Program-made: the position numbers and the translations under genes | Shown here: positions 1-8,998 of the stretch, piece by piece | Layout: each line of letters opens with the position of its first letter | How positions within the stretch are numbered: the stretch's first letter is position 1 | The notes under the pieces: generated by a model | What the model was told of the DNA's origin: nothing | Databases searched by the model: none | What the model saw: only the letters and a program-made list of their open reading frames with translations | NCBI GenBank assembly: GCA_035716005.1 | Contig: DASTKG010000129.1 | Span: 12,875 to 76,874 of the forward strand | Direction: 5' to 3' | DNA from: SZUA-252 sp035716005 | GTDB lineage: Bacteria > Eisenbacteria > RBG-16-71-46 > SZUA-252 | Length of the DNA stretch: 64,000 bases

Positions 1-883
1 AGCGGTTGGCCTCCGCGTATCCCTGCCGCGGGTCGTCACCGAAGACGAGGCCCTCGATCCGCTTCCGGTAGACCAGCTCGCCGATCACGAGATTGCGCGC
101 CGCGCCTCCCACGGTCGCCTGCGCCAGCTGGGACGTTCTCACTTCGCGGTCGCCCGGATCGGGATGGGTCGACAGGAAGTTCGGAAGCGAGCTGCCCGTC
201 CGCTCGGCGATCCGCTTGAGCGTCGCGTAGGTCGCGGGGATGGTGCGGGGATCGTAGCCGGCGCGGGCCGCGTACTGGATCCCCAGCTCGTCGGCCTGCG
301 TCTCGTGGTCGCGGCTGTACTTGAGGAAGAGGAGCCCCAGGCCCTGCTGCGCCAGGCCGCTGTAGGGGCGGAACGCGTCGACGAAGATCGCCCCGGCCAG
401 GAGTCCGATCCCCGCGATCTGCTGCTGCGTCATCTGCTGGGCGCTGTGGCGAGCCGTGACGTGTCCGATTTCATGGCCCAGGATTCCGGCCAGCTGCGAC
501 TCCGACCCGACGTAGGCCATGATGCCGCGCGTAATGTAGATGTAGCCGCCGGGAAGGGCGAAGGCGTTCACCACCGGCGAATCGAGGACTCGGAAGTGCC
601 ACTTGAGAGTGGGGAGGTGGGAGACGCGGCCGAGTTTCTGGCCGATCGAATCGACGTACGACTGCACCGCGGCGTCTCCGTAGAGGCCGTACTCGGCGAT
701 GATCGCGGGGTCGGCCTCCTCTCCCATCGCCAGCTCGCGGCTCGAGGAGACGAGGTTGATCTGACGTTTGCCGGTGGCCGGGTTGACGGCGCACCCCGAA
801 TCGCCCCCGATGACGATCGCGCCCCCGATCAGGAGGGCCGACGCCGATAGGAACAGGGCTCGCATCTTGCGGAATCTATCCAT
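1..883 (-). CDS. M48 family metalloprotease, probable lipoprotein (3' end beyond window)
   Basis: A zinc metallopeptidase of the Ste24/HtpX (M48) type, probably acting in envelope protein quality control. Reading the minus strand from the ATG at 883 gives 294 codons that run off the left edge. The zinc motif HEIGH is at residues 137-141, and the third-ligand segment ETQADELG follows downstream. A hydrophobic N-terminus leads to a Cys at residue 31 followed by AVNPATGKR, the form seen in M48 lipoproteins such as LoiP and YcaL, although the lipobox (GDSGC) is not canonical. An AGGGAG Shine-Dalgarno lies just upstream of the start. The gene diverges from tkt across 126 bp. The family is certain; lipidation is an inference. 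Confidence 0.9.
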   Translation of the reverse strand, partial: MDRFRKMRALFLSASALLIGGAIVIGGDSGCAVNPATGKRQINLVSSSRELAMGEEADPAIIAEYGLYGDAAVQSYVDSIGQKLGRVSHLPTLKWHFRVLDSPVVNAFALPGGYIYITRGIMAYVGSESQLAGILGHEIGHVTARHSAQQMTQQQIAGIGLLAGAIFVDAFRPYSGLAQQGLGLLFLKYSRDHETQADELGIQYAARAGYDPRTIPATYATLKRIAERTGSSLPNFLSTHPDPGDREVRTSQLAQATVGGAARNLVIGELVYRKRIEGLVFGDDPRQGYAEANR

Positions 884-935
884 CGGGATCTCCCTGAGAT
901 AGCGCATGGCGAAGTGAGTGCAACCAGAACCACGC

Positions 936-942
936 TATGATA
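936..942. promoter_or_regulatory. Possible shared -10 element between the M48 gene and tkt
   Basis: The heptamer TATGATA reads as TATGAT on the plus strand (936-941) and TATCAT on the minus strand (942-937). It lies in the 126-bp gap between the two divergent genes and is unusually AT-rich for this window. Neither strand has a convincing -35 hexamer at 17 bp, so this is only a candidate. Confidence 0.3.
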
Positions 943-1009
943 CACAATCCCAGGGCTCCTGTTCCGGCCGCGGCGAGATCGCGGTCCACCACGCGAAACC
1001 GAGGAGACG

Positions 1010-3043
1010 ATGCCCGCCACGTCCGTCGATCTAGACTTACTCGCCGTTCAGACGATCAAGTTCTTGAGCGCGGACGCCGTGGAGCGGGCGCGGTCGGGGC
1101 ATCCCGGTGCCCCGATGGGGATGGCCGACATGGCCTACGCACTCTGGTCCCGCCATCTCCGCTTCGATCCCGACGATCCGGCCTGGGTGAACCGGGACCG
1201 CTTCGTTCTCTCGGCGGGGCACGCCTCGATGCTCCTCTACTCGCTCCTCCACCTCTTCGAATGCGGTCTCTCCCTGGACGAGATCCGCCGCTTCCGGCAA
1301 TGGGAGTCGCGAACGCCGGGGCATCCCGAGTTCGGCCACACAGCCGGCGTCGAGGCGACCACCGGCCCGCTCGGCCAGGGCTTCGCGAACGCCGTGGGGA
1401 TGGGGCTGGCGCAGCGGCTCGTTCAGGCGAGGTTCCCGCGCCTCGGCCCCCTGCTCGATCACCGGGTCTTCGCGATCGTGAGCGACGGCGACCTGATGGA
1501 GGGCGTGAGCGCCGAGGCGGCGGCGCTGGCGGGCCACTGGAAGCTGGGAAATCTCGTCTTCCTCTACGACGACAACCGGATCTCGATCGAGGGACCGACC
1601 TCCCTCGCCTGGAGCGAAGACGTGGGAGCCCGCTTCGACGCCTACGGCTGGCACACGATTCACGTCGACGGACAGGACCGCGCGGCGGTCTCGGCGGCGA
1701 TCGAGGCCTCGATCGCGGAGAATGGCCGGCCGTCCCTCGTTCTCGCCCGGACCACGATCGGCAAGGGGGCGCCGACCAAGGAGGGGACGGCGAAAGCGCA
1801 CGGCGAGCCGCTCGGCGCCGACGAGCTGAGGCGCGCCAAGGAAGCCGCCGGGTGGCCGCTCGAGCCCTCGTTCCATGTTCCGGCCGAGGTCCGTGCCCGC
1901 TTCTCCGACTTCGCGGCCGAGAAGCGCGCGGGCGCCGCGACATGGCGCGCCCGCTTCGAGGAGGCGCGGCGAAACGCGCCCGAAGAGGCGGAACGCTGGG
2001 ACTCGCTCTGGTCTCGCGCCGTGCCGGGAGATCTCGAGGACGCGCTCGCGGCGGAGGCCGCGAGCGGGGAGGGCCTCGCCACTCGCTCCTGGTCGGGGCG
2101 AATGATCCAGGTCGCGGCGGCCGCCATCCCGTCCCTCATCGGAGGCTCCGCGGACCTCGCGCCTTCGAACCTCACCGACATCAAGGGATCGGGCGACGTG
2201 GCGCCCGAAGGGCTCGCGAACGGCGCGCCGACGCACTTCGCCGGACGCACGCTCCACTTCGGCGTCCGGGAGCACGCCATGGGCTCGATCCTGAACGGGC
2301 TCTCGCTCTACGGCGCGTGGATTCCGTTCGGAGGGACCTTCCTCGTCTTTTCCGACTACATGCGTCCCGCCATTCGGCTGGCGGCGCTCTCGGGATTGCG
2401 CGCGATCTACGTCTTCACCCACGACAGCGTCTTTCTCGGCGAGGATGGACCGACGCACCAGCCGATCGAGCAGGTCGCCTCGCTTCGCCTGATTCCCGAC
2501 CTGGAGGTCTGGCGGCCCGCGGACGGGCTCGAAACCGCGGTCGCCTGGGCCGAGGCGATCCGACGGGAGCGGGCCCCGACGGCGCTCGTCCTCTCGCGGC
2601 AGAAGCTCGCCCCCATCCGGCGGGACGCGGAATTCGACCGGGCCTCCATTCGTCGCGGCGGCTACGTCGTCGAGGAGGGGAAGGCGGGGCGATCGCACGT
2701 CACGCTCGTCGCTTCGGGATCGGAGACGCCGCTGGCCCTCGAAGCACGCACCCAACTCGAATCGCGAGGCATTCTCGCGCGCGTCGTCTCCGTGCCGTGC
2801 GTCGAGCGTTTCGAGGCGCAGCCGGCCGCCTACCGCGAAGCGGTCCTCCCGCCGGGCGGGAAGACGATCGTGATCGAAGCGGCGAGGACCGATCTCTGGT
2901 GCGCCGTCGTCGGGCGCGACGCCCTGAGGATCGGCATCGGGCGGTTCGGCGCATCGGCTCCCGCGGAGGTCCTGGCGGAGAAGTTCGGGCTGACGCCGGA
3001 CGCCGTGGCCGATCGCGTGTCGGGATGGCTTCGCCGCGGATGA
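1010..3043 (+). CDS. tkt: Transketolase
   Basis: Thiamine-diphosphate enzyme of the non-oxidative pentose phosphate pathway, moving two-carbon ketol units between sugar phosphates in the cytoplasm. The protein has 677 residues, normal for bacterial TktA. N-terminal landmarks are ARSGHPGAPMGMADM near residue 26 and the TPP motif SDGDLMEG near residue 158; the C-terminal half carries the pyrimidine-binding segment FGVREHAMGSI. The ATG at 1010 follows GAGGAGAC. The stop codon overlaps the start of the next gene (ATGA), suggesting translational coupling. A longer in-frame reading on another frame begins upstream but only its 3' half is a gene. Confidence 0.97.
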   Translation: MPATSVDLDLLAVQTIKFLSADAVERARSGHPGAPMGMADMAYALWSRHLRFDPDDPAWVNRDRFVLSAGHASMLLYSLLHLFECGLSLDEIRRFRQWESRTPGHPEFGHTAGVEATTGPLGQGFANAVGMGLAQRLVQARFPRLGPLLDHRVFAIVSDGDLMEGVSAEAAALAGHWKLGNLVFLYDDNRISIEGPTSLAWSEDVGARFDAYGWHTIHVDGQDRAAVSAAIEASIAENGRPSLVLARTTIGKGAPTKEGTAKAHGEPLGADELRRAKEAAGWPLEPSFHVPAEVRARFSDFAAEKRAGAATWRARFEEARRNAPEEAERWDSLWSRAVPGDLEDALAAEAASGEGLATRSWSGRMIQVAAAAIPSLIGGSADLAPSNLTDIKGSGDVAPEGLANGAPTHFAGRTLHFGVREHAMGSILNGLSLYGAWIPFGGTFLVFSDYMRPAIRLAALSGLRAIYVFTHDSVFLGEDGPTHQPIEQVASLRLIPDLEVWRPADGLETAVAWAEAIRRERAPTALVLSRQKLAPIRRDAEFDRASIRRGGYVVEEGKAGRSHVTLVASGSETPLALEARTQLESRGILARVVSVPCVERFEAQPAAYREAVLPPGGKTIVIEAARTDLWCAVVGRDALRIGIGRFGASAPAEVLAEKFGLTPDAVADRVSGWLRRG

Positions 3044-4662
3044 CGCCCCCGCGCGCCGAGCCGGACCGCGCGGCGCCTCCGGCGCTTCGCCTCCTTCTCG
3101 TGCTCGCGGCGCTGGCGCTCCTCGTCCCGTACGCCGCCTACCTGACCGACGACAGCTACATCCACTTCCAGTTCGCGAAGCACGTCCTCCGCGGCGAGGG
3201 CTTCGCCTTCAACGCGGGGGAGCCGACGTACGGCGCCACGAGCCCGCTCTGGGTTCTCCTCCTCGCGGCGGTCGGTCTCGTGGTCCCGGGCGCGGCCGCC
3301 ACGCCCGCGACGCTCGACGTGGTCCCGCCCTTCGTCTGGATCGCGAAGGGGCTCGGCGCGCTCGCCGTCGCGCTTTCGGTGCTCGCCGCGCACCGGCTCG
3401 CGCGGCGCCTCGGCTGGAGCGAGGGGGAGGGCTACGCGCTCGCGGGGCTCCTCGCCTTCCACGCCTGGTCGGCGCGATGGGCCGTCTCCGGCATGGAGAG
3501 CCCGCTCGCGCTCCTCTTCGTCCTTCTCTCGTTCGACGCGCTCGCGGCGACGCTCCTGAGCGGCGACGGCCGCCGCGCGTGGAGCGCCGGCGCGCTGCTG
3601 GCGGCGGCGGCGCTGGTTCGACCCGAGGTCCTCCTCCTCGCCCTCATGGCGCTCGTCGCCCTCGCCGTGGCGTCGCCCTCGTCGCCGGACGCCGGCCCCG
3701 GCGCCGGCCGACGCCGCGCCGGCGCCTTCGCGCTCGGATTCGCTCTGCCGTACGGGGCCTGGCTCGCGGCCGCGTTCGCCATGTTCCACCGTCTCGTGCC
3801 GAACACGAGCGGCGCGAAAGCGGGCGCCTGGTTCGACGCCGAGCGGGGGATCGCCGCGATCCGGGACGCCGTGCGGATCGCGCTCGCGGCGGAATTCGTT
3901 CCTCTCGCGCTGGCCGTCGGGGCGCTCGCGTTCGGAGCCTGGGACGTCTGGCGCCGCCGGCCCTCGCCGGCCCGCGCCTTCTGGCTCCTCGTCGCGCTCT
4001 GGCCGGTGGCGCTCGTCGCGGCGTTCGCGCTCACCGGCGTGCAGGTTGTCTCGCGCTACCTCCTGATCGCGACCCCCGCCGTGCTGCTCCTCGGTGTCGG
4101 AGGGTATCGCCACCTCCGCGCGATCGCGCCCCCCCGCGTCCGCGGCGCGCGGATCGCGCTCCTTCTCGTGCTGGCGATCCACGCGGCCGAAGGCCTCGTC
4201 GTCACGTTTCGCGTGAGCGCACCGGCGGCGCGCGAGCACGCCGCGGGTCTTCGCGCCTCGCTCGGATCGATCGGCCTCTGGGCGCGAGCGAACACGCCCC
4301 CGTCGACCCGTTTCGCCGTCGCCGACATCGGAGCCTTCGGCTACTACAGCGATCGCCCGGTCCTCGACCTCTACGGCCTGGTGACGCCTCCCATGGGACC
4401 GATCGTCGTTCACGAGGGGTACGATCGGGTCGTCTTCGACCTCCGATTCGAGTCGGTCGGCCGGCCCGAATATCTGGTCGACCGGGCCAGGACGGAGGGG
4501 CGCCTCACCGTGGCGCCCGAGCCCGACAACCCCTACCGCTTCCTCTTCGCCCGAACGATCCCGAACCTCGGCATCACCCGACCCGGGGATTGGTCCTATT
4601 CCGTCTACGCGATCGACTGGGGGACCTGGGACCGGCTCCATCCGAAGCTCGCGAATCGTTGA
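3040..4662 (+). CDS. Multi-spanning membrane protein, GT-C glycosyltransferase-like
   Basis: Polytopic inner-membrane protein of 540 residues. After the first membrane helix comes TDDSYIHFQFAKHVLRGEG (acidic pair D37-D38), then YGATSPLW. This arrangement is typical of GT-C enzymes that take sugars from polyprenyl-phosphate donors, where the Asp pair faces the periplasm. Many hydrophobic Ala/Leu segments follow, with a soluble C-terminal tail. The ATG at 3040 overlaps the tkt stop; another in-frame ATG at 3025 is possible. The acceptor and donor cannot be told from sequence, and there is no polysaccharide cluster beside it. Confidence 0.72.
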   Translation: MTPPRAEPDRAAPPALRLLLVLAALALLVPYAAYLTDDSYIHFQFAKHVLRGEGFAFNAGEPTYGATSPLWVLLLAAVGLVVPGAAATPATLDVVPPFVWIAKGLGALAVALSVLAAHRLARRLGWSEGEGYALAGLLAFHAWSARWAVSGMESPLALLFVLLSFDALAATLLSGDGRRAWSAGALLAAAALVRPEVLLLALMALVALAVASPSSPDAGPGAGRRRAGAFALGFALPYGAWLAAAFAMFHRLVPNTSGAKAGAWFDAERGIAAIRDAVRIALAAEFVPLALAVGALAFGAWDVWRRRPSPARAFWLLVALWPVALVAAFALTGVQVVSRYLLIATPAVLLLGVGGYRHLRAIAPPRVRGARIALLLVLAIHAAEGLVVTFRVSAPAAREHAAGLRASLGSIGLWARANTPPSTRFAVADIGAFGYYSDRPVLDLYGLVTPPMGPIVVHEGYDRVVFDLRFESVGRPEYLVDRARTEGRLTVAPEPDNPYRFLFARTIPNLGITRPGDWSYSVYAIDWGTWDRLHPKLANR

Positions 4663-4686
4663 GGCTCCGGGACCCGGAGGAGTAAG

Positions 4687-7600
4687 ATGAACGCCTCGGG
4701 AGCCCTGGAGCAGAGAGGCCGATTCGGGCCGTCAACCATCACGGGTACAACCACTTTCTTGAATCGGTTGAAGTTGGTTCGAGCCGGCGGCCGCCTCGCG
4801 GCGGCAGCGATCTTCGCAGTCACACTGCCGTTCGCCTTCCTCCCTTCGGGGGCGATGGCCCGCGTCTCGCCCGCCCCGGAACGACGCCCTCCGCCCGCCG
4901 GCCTCGCGGCGCCCTTCGCGCCGACGCTCACCCCTTCGCTTTCCGGCTCCGCGGTGGAGGGAATCATTCTCACCGCCGACTCGCTCGCGTCGAGTCTCCA
5001 ACCCCTGGCCGACTACCACACGCGCATGGGGCATCCGACGGTCGTTCGCACGCTAGGCACCGTTCGCGCGGAGGACCCCCGCTCGAACGATCTCGCGCAG
5101 GCGATCCGCACCTTTCTGACGCGCGCCCGAACGCTCTGGGGAACCGAATGGGTTCTCCTGGCGGGGGATCACGAGTCGATTCCGCTCCGCATGGTCGTGG
5201 CGAAGTTCTCGGAGACCGAGGAGATCGCCACCGACGCCTATTACTCGGATCTCGACGGCACGTGGGACGGGAACGGGAACGGTATCTTCGGGGAAGTGGC
5301 CGATTCGCTCGACATGGAGCCCGACCTCCGCGTCGGGAGGCTGTCGGTGGAGAACCGCGCGCAGGCGACGGCGCAGGTGGCGAAGCTGCTGCGATACCGG
5401 CGCGCGCCCCCGGCGGCGCCTCTCTCGAAGCATCTCCTCTTCGCGGACGTCCTCTTCCCGCGCAACTGGACGGCGGGGCAGACCGCGCAGCTCGACGGCG
5501 CGGTGCAGGGCGAATCGCTCCGCGCGCACCTCGCCCCCTGCATCGCGCCCGATCGTCTCTACGAGAACTACACCAAGTATCCCGGCGCCTCGCCGCTCAC
5601 GAAGACGACGGCGCTCTCGGCGCTCTCGCACGGCTACGCGGTGGTGCAGGCCATCGGGCACGGCTCGCGTTCGCAGATCGCCGTCGGCAACGACCTGATC
5701 ACGATCGCCGACCTGGCGACTCTCTCGAGCGGCGATTCGGCGGCGCTCTGGGTCGCGTCGAATTGCGCGTCCGCGGCGGCCGACTTCGACTGTTTCGGCG
5801 AGGCGCTGGTCCGGAAGCCGTTCGGCGGGGCGATCGCCTACGTCGGGGCCACGCGCGATGCCTGGCCCGGGGTGAGCGAGCTCGTGGCGGAAGTCGTGAC
5901 GTCGCGGGCCGTGCCCGAGCAGGGCGCGGGCGTTCCCCTGGGGGATGCCGTCGACGCCGCGCGCCGGGCGCTCCTTCCGCTGGCGAGAGCCGAGACGGCG
6001 CAGCGGTGGGGCTACTTCGAGACGATTCTCCTCGGGGATCCGCTCCTCCGCGTCTGGAACTGCGCCCCGACGACGCTCTCGGTCACGGCTCCGTCGGGAC
6101 TCGCGCTCGGCGCGGGCGGGTTCCCGGTTTCGGTGACCTCGGGCGGCGCGCCGGTCGAGTCGGCGCTCGTCGTGGCGGTCAAGGCGGGCGAGGATTATCG
6201 GGCGGTCTACACCGACGCGGCGGGGGAGGCCTGGATCCCCTTCCTGCCCGCGTCGACAGGACCCTTCTCACTGACCGTCTCCGCGCCGAACGCCCTCGCC
6301 TTCGAGGACTCGATCGCCGTGAGCGCCGCGCCGTCGGCCCACTTCGCGTTCCTTTCGCTCTCCGACGACGACGCGGTTCACGGAGACGGGGACGGCCGCG
6401 TCGACGCCGGCGAGCGCTTCGGATTCTCGGGGAGCGTGAAGAACAGCGGCGCCGTCGCGTCGGGCGATCCGATCACGATCGAGGTCGAGGCGCTGGCGGG
6501 GAACCTCGTCGTGGAGCAGGCGGCCGCGACGCTTCCCGGCCTCGCGCCGGGGGCGAGCGCGCCCATTCCCGCGGCGCTCCGGGTCCTGGCGAGCGGCGAC
6601 CCCAACGCGCCCCGGGCCGGTCAGCTCCGCCTGATCGCGCGCGACGGCACGCGCGCCGATTCGACGATCGTCGGCGTGAGCGTCGCCGCCGCGTCGCTCG
6701 TTCTCGCCGGCTCGACGCTCGTCGATTCCCCGGGCGACGGCGACGGAATCCCCGAGTCGGGGGAGACCTCGGCGTGGTCGTGGCGAATCGCGAACGAGGG
6801 AACCGGCGCCGCGCGCGGCGTCACTCTGAGGGCGCGAACGCCGGCCGCGGGCGTCACGCTCCTCGATTCGGCGGCGACCCTCCCCGATCTCGATCCGGGC
6901 GCCGCGGCGCAGGCCGACGTTCCCATTCGTTTCTCGCTCGCCGCGCCGGTCGCGGGACGACTCTTCGACCTCCACCTCCTCGACGCGAGGGGGCATTCCT
7001 GGGTCGTCGAGGTCTCGCGCGACTCGCTCCCCTCCGCGCCCGCCGCTCTCCGCGTCAGCGGATCGACGGTGAACTCCATCGCGTTCGAATGGACGCCGTC
7101 GCCCTCGCCGAGGCTCCTCGGCTATCACGTCTACCGCGCGTTCGACGACGGATCGCCCCTGGCGCGCGTCACGCCGGTGCCGGTCCGCGCGAGCGCCCTC
7201 TACGAGAACGCGGGGCTCGCGCTCCTCACCCGGTACCGCTTCGCGGTGGCGGCGGTCGACTCGAGCGGAAACGAGGGGCCTCAGACCGCCCCGATCGTCG
7301 CGAGCACGACGCCGCCGTCGGTCGCCGGATGGCCCGCCGAGATGGCGCAGCCGACCTCCTCGAACATCGCGCTCGGCGATCTGGACGGCGACGGCAAGCC
7401 CGAGCTGGTGGTCGGCGCCGACGTCCTCTACGCGTTCCACTTCGACGGGACGGAAGTGCGGGACGGCGATTCGAATCCGGTCTCGACCGGGATCTTCTCC
7501 ACGCTGCTGCACAACATCCCCTCGTCGCCCGCCGTCGCCGACGTCGATCTCGACGGCGCGCCCGACATCGTCGCGGCGTCGTGGAACGATTCGCTCGTCG

Positions 7601-8931
7601 CCGTCTTCCGCGCGGACGGATCGCTCCTGCCGGGCTGGCCGAAGAAGGGAGGCGCGCCCTTCTGGTCTTCGCCCGCCATCGGGGACATCGACAACGACGG
7701 GCAGCTCGAAGTCGTCATCGGGTCGAACGGATCTCGCCTCTATGCGTGGCACGCCGACGGAACCGAAGTGCGCGACGGCGACGCCAATGCCGCCACCGAC
7801 GGCGTCCTTCTCACGACGGTCGGGTCGGTCATCTCGTCGCCGGCCATCGCCGATCTCGACGGCGACGGGCAGAAGGAGGTCGTCTTCGGAACCTCCGGCG
7901 GCCGCGTCTACGCGATCCATTCCGACGGAACCGCGCTTGCGGGATGGCCCTTCGTCGCCGGCGCGGGCGTCTTCAGCTCCTCGCCGGCCGTCGGGAACAT
8001 CGTCGCGGGGCCCGGTCTCGAAGTCGCGATCGCGTCGTCGAACGACAGCCTCTACGTCCTGACCGCCGGCGGCCAGCGCGCGCCGGGATGGCCGAGGGCG
8101 ATGGAGCTGACGCCGGGGAACGGCCGCACCGTGTCGCCCGCCCTGGCGCCGCTTCGCATCAAGCTCGGCGACCCGACGCTCCAGGTCGTCATCGCAGGCG
8201 CGGACGGGTCGCTTCACGCCTTCGAGCCGAACGGGACGCCGACGGCGGGATTCGCGTCGCTATTCATGGGGGGGCCGACCGAAGCGTCCCCCTCGATCGT
8301 GGATCTGGACGGCGACGGATCGCCGGAGATCCTGATCGGCTCCGAGGACCGGCGGCTCTACGCGTTCGCCGCCGACGGCTCCAGCGTCAGCGGCTTTCCG
8401 ATCGAGACCGGGGCCGAGGTCCGAAGCACGCCGGCCGTCTGGGATCTGGACGGCGACGGCGCCGCCGAGATCGCGCTCTCCGGCTGGGACCGAAAGCTTC
8501 ACGTCTGGCGCTATCCGGGATTCTTCTCGCCGATCGGCGCTCCCTGGCCGATGTGGCGGCACGACAACTGGCACACGGGGCTCTGGTCGTTCCCGGTCCT
8601 CACCTTCGCCGATCCGCCGCCCGTGCCGGCCCCCGAGGCGCCGCCCGCGATGCCGTGGCTCGGCCGCAACAAGCCGAACCCGTTCAATCCCGCGACCGTG
8701 ATCGGCTTCGGCGTGCCCGGCCCGGCCCCGGCCGAGGTGCGCGTCGTCGTCTTCGACGTCTCGGGGCGGAAGGTCGCGACGCTGGTTTCGCGGCGCCTCG
8801 ATCCCGGCTATCATGAGGCCCGCTGGGACGGCCGCACGGACCACGGCGCCGCGGCCGGTTCGGGGATCTACCTGCTTCGGGCGGAAATCGGCCCGACGGT
8901 CCTGACGCGCAAGCTGGCGCTCGTTCGCTGA
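4687..8931 (+). CDS. Secreted C25 (gingipain-like) cysteine peptidase with FG-GAP repeats and C-terminal sorting domain
   Basis: Large exported protease of 1414 residues. A hydrophobic segment ending PSGAMA (about residues 37-58) should act as signal peptide, although the N-terminus before it is long. The C25 domain covers about residues 90-460, with the catalytic dyad visible as His325 in QAIGHGS and Cys360 in ASNCASAAADFD. Ig-like domains follow, then a fibronectin-III domain near 780-875. Next come six or more FG-GAP/VCBS blades of the LGDLDGDGKPELVVG type (about 890-1270). The C-terminus (about 1320-1414) is a FlgD-like Ig domain beginning NKPNPFNPATVI, the FCB-type secretion and anchoring signal. 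GGAGG precedes the ATG. Substrate unknown. Confidence 0.9.
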   Translation: MNASGALEQRGRFGPSTITGTTTFLNRLKLVRAGGRLAAAAIFAVTLPFAFLPSGAMARVSPAPERRPPPAGLAAPFAPTLTPSLSGSAVEGIILTADSLASSLQPLADYHTRMGHPTVVRTLGTVRAEDPRSNDLAQAIRTFLTRARTLWGTEWVLLAGDHESIPLRMVVAKFSETEEIATDAYYSDLDGTWDGNGNGIFGEVADSLDMEPDLRVGRLSVENRAQATAQVAKLLRYRRAPPAAPLSKHLLFADVLFPRNWTAGQTAQLDGAVQGESLRAHLAPCIAPDRLYENYTKYPGASPLTKTTALSALSHGYAVVQAIGHGSRSQIAVGNDLITIADLATLSSGDSAALWVASNCASAAADFDCFGEALVRKPFGGAIAYVGATRDAWPGVSELVAEVVTSRAVPEQGAGVPLGDAVDAARRALLPLARAETAQRWGYFETILLGDPLLRVWNCAPTTLSVTAPSGLALGAGGFPVSVTSGGAPVESALVVAVKAGEDYRAVYTDAAGEAWIPFLPASTGPFSLTVSAPNALAFEDSIAVSAAPSAHFAFLSLSDDDAVHGDGDGRVDAGERFGFSGSVKNSGAVASGDPITIEVEALAGNLVVEQAAATLPGLAPGASAPIPAALRVLASGDPNAPRAGQLRLIARDGTRADSTIVGVSVAAASLVLAGSTLVDSPGDGDGIPESGETSAWSWRIANEGTGAARGVTLRARTPAAGVTLLDSAATLPDLDPGAAAQADVPIRFSLAAPVAGRLFDLHLLDARGHSWVVEVSRDSLPSAPAALRVSGSTVNSIAFEWTPSPSPRLLGYHVYRAFDDGSPLARVTPVPVRASALYENAGLALLTRYRFAVAAVDSSGNEGPQTAPIVASTTPPSVAGWPAEMAQPTSSNIALGDLDGDGKPELVVGADVLYAFHFDGTEVRDGDSNPVSTGIFSTLLHNIPSSPAVADVDLDGAPDIVAASWNDSLVAVFRADGSLLPGWPKKGGAPFWSSPAIGDIDNDGQLEVVIGSNGSRLYAWHADGTEVRDGDANAATDGVLLTTVGSVISSPAIADLDGDGQKEVVFGTSGGRVYAIHSDGTALAGWPFVAGAGVFSSSPAVGNIVAGPGLEVAIASSNDSLYVLTAGGQRAPGWPRAMELTPGNGRTVSPALAPLRIKLGDPTLQVVIAGADGSLHAFEPNGTPTAGFASLFMGGPTEASPSIVDLDGDGSPEILIGSEDRRLYAFAADGSSVSGFPIETGAEVRSTPAVWDLDGDGAAEIALSGWDRKLHVWRYPGFFSPIGAPWPMWRHDNWHTGLWSFPVLTFADPPPVPAPEAPPAMPWLGRNKPNPFNPATVIGFGVPGPAPAEVRVVVFDVSGRKVATLVSRRLDPGYHEARWDGRTDHGAAAGSGIYLLRAEIGPTVLTRKLALVR

Positions 8932-8998
8932 CGCCGGCGCCGCGACGTCCCGCGGGCGGAAGCGGACCGTCATCCATCCCTTGCTTCGAGGAGCGTTC

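Noticed and set aside
937..3039. Upstream 700 codons of the frame containing the GT-C-like protein
   Set aside because: The region is the real tkt gene in another frame; the membrane protein begins only at 3025 or 3040.
2830..4641. Long minus-strand frame of 603 codons opposite the GT-C-like gene
   Set aside because: Composition is Arg/Glu/Gly-rich nonsense, no domain, and it opposes tkt and the GT-C-like gene. Similar shadows occur throughout this GC-rich window, for example 6268-8217, 21594-24560 and 24532-27474 on the minus strand.
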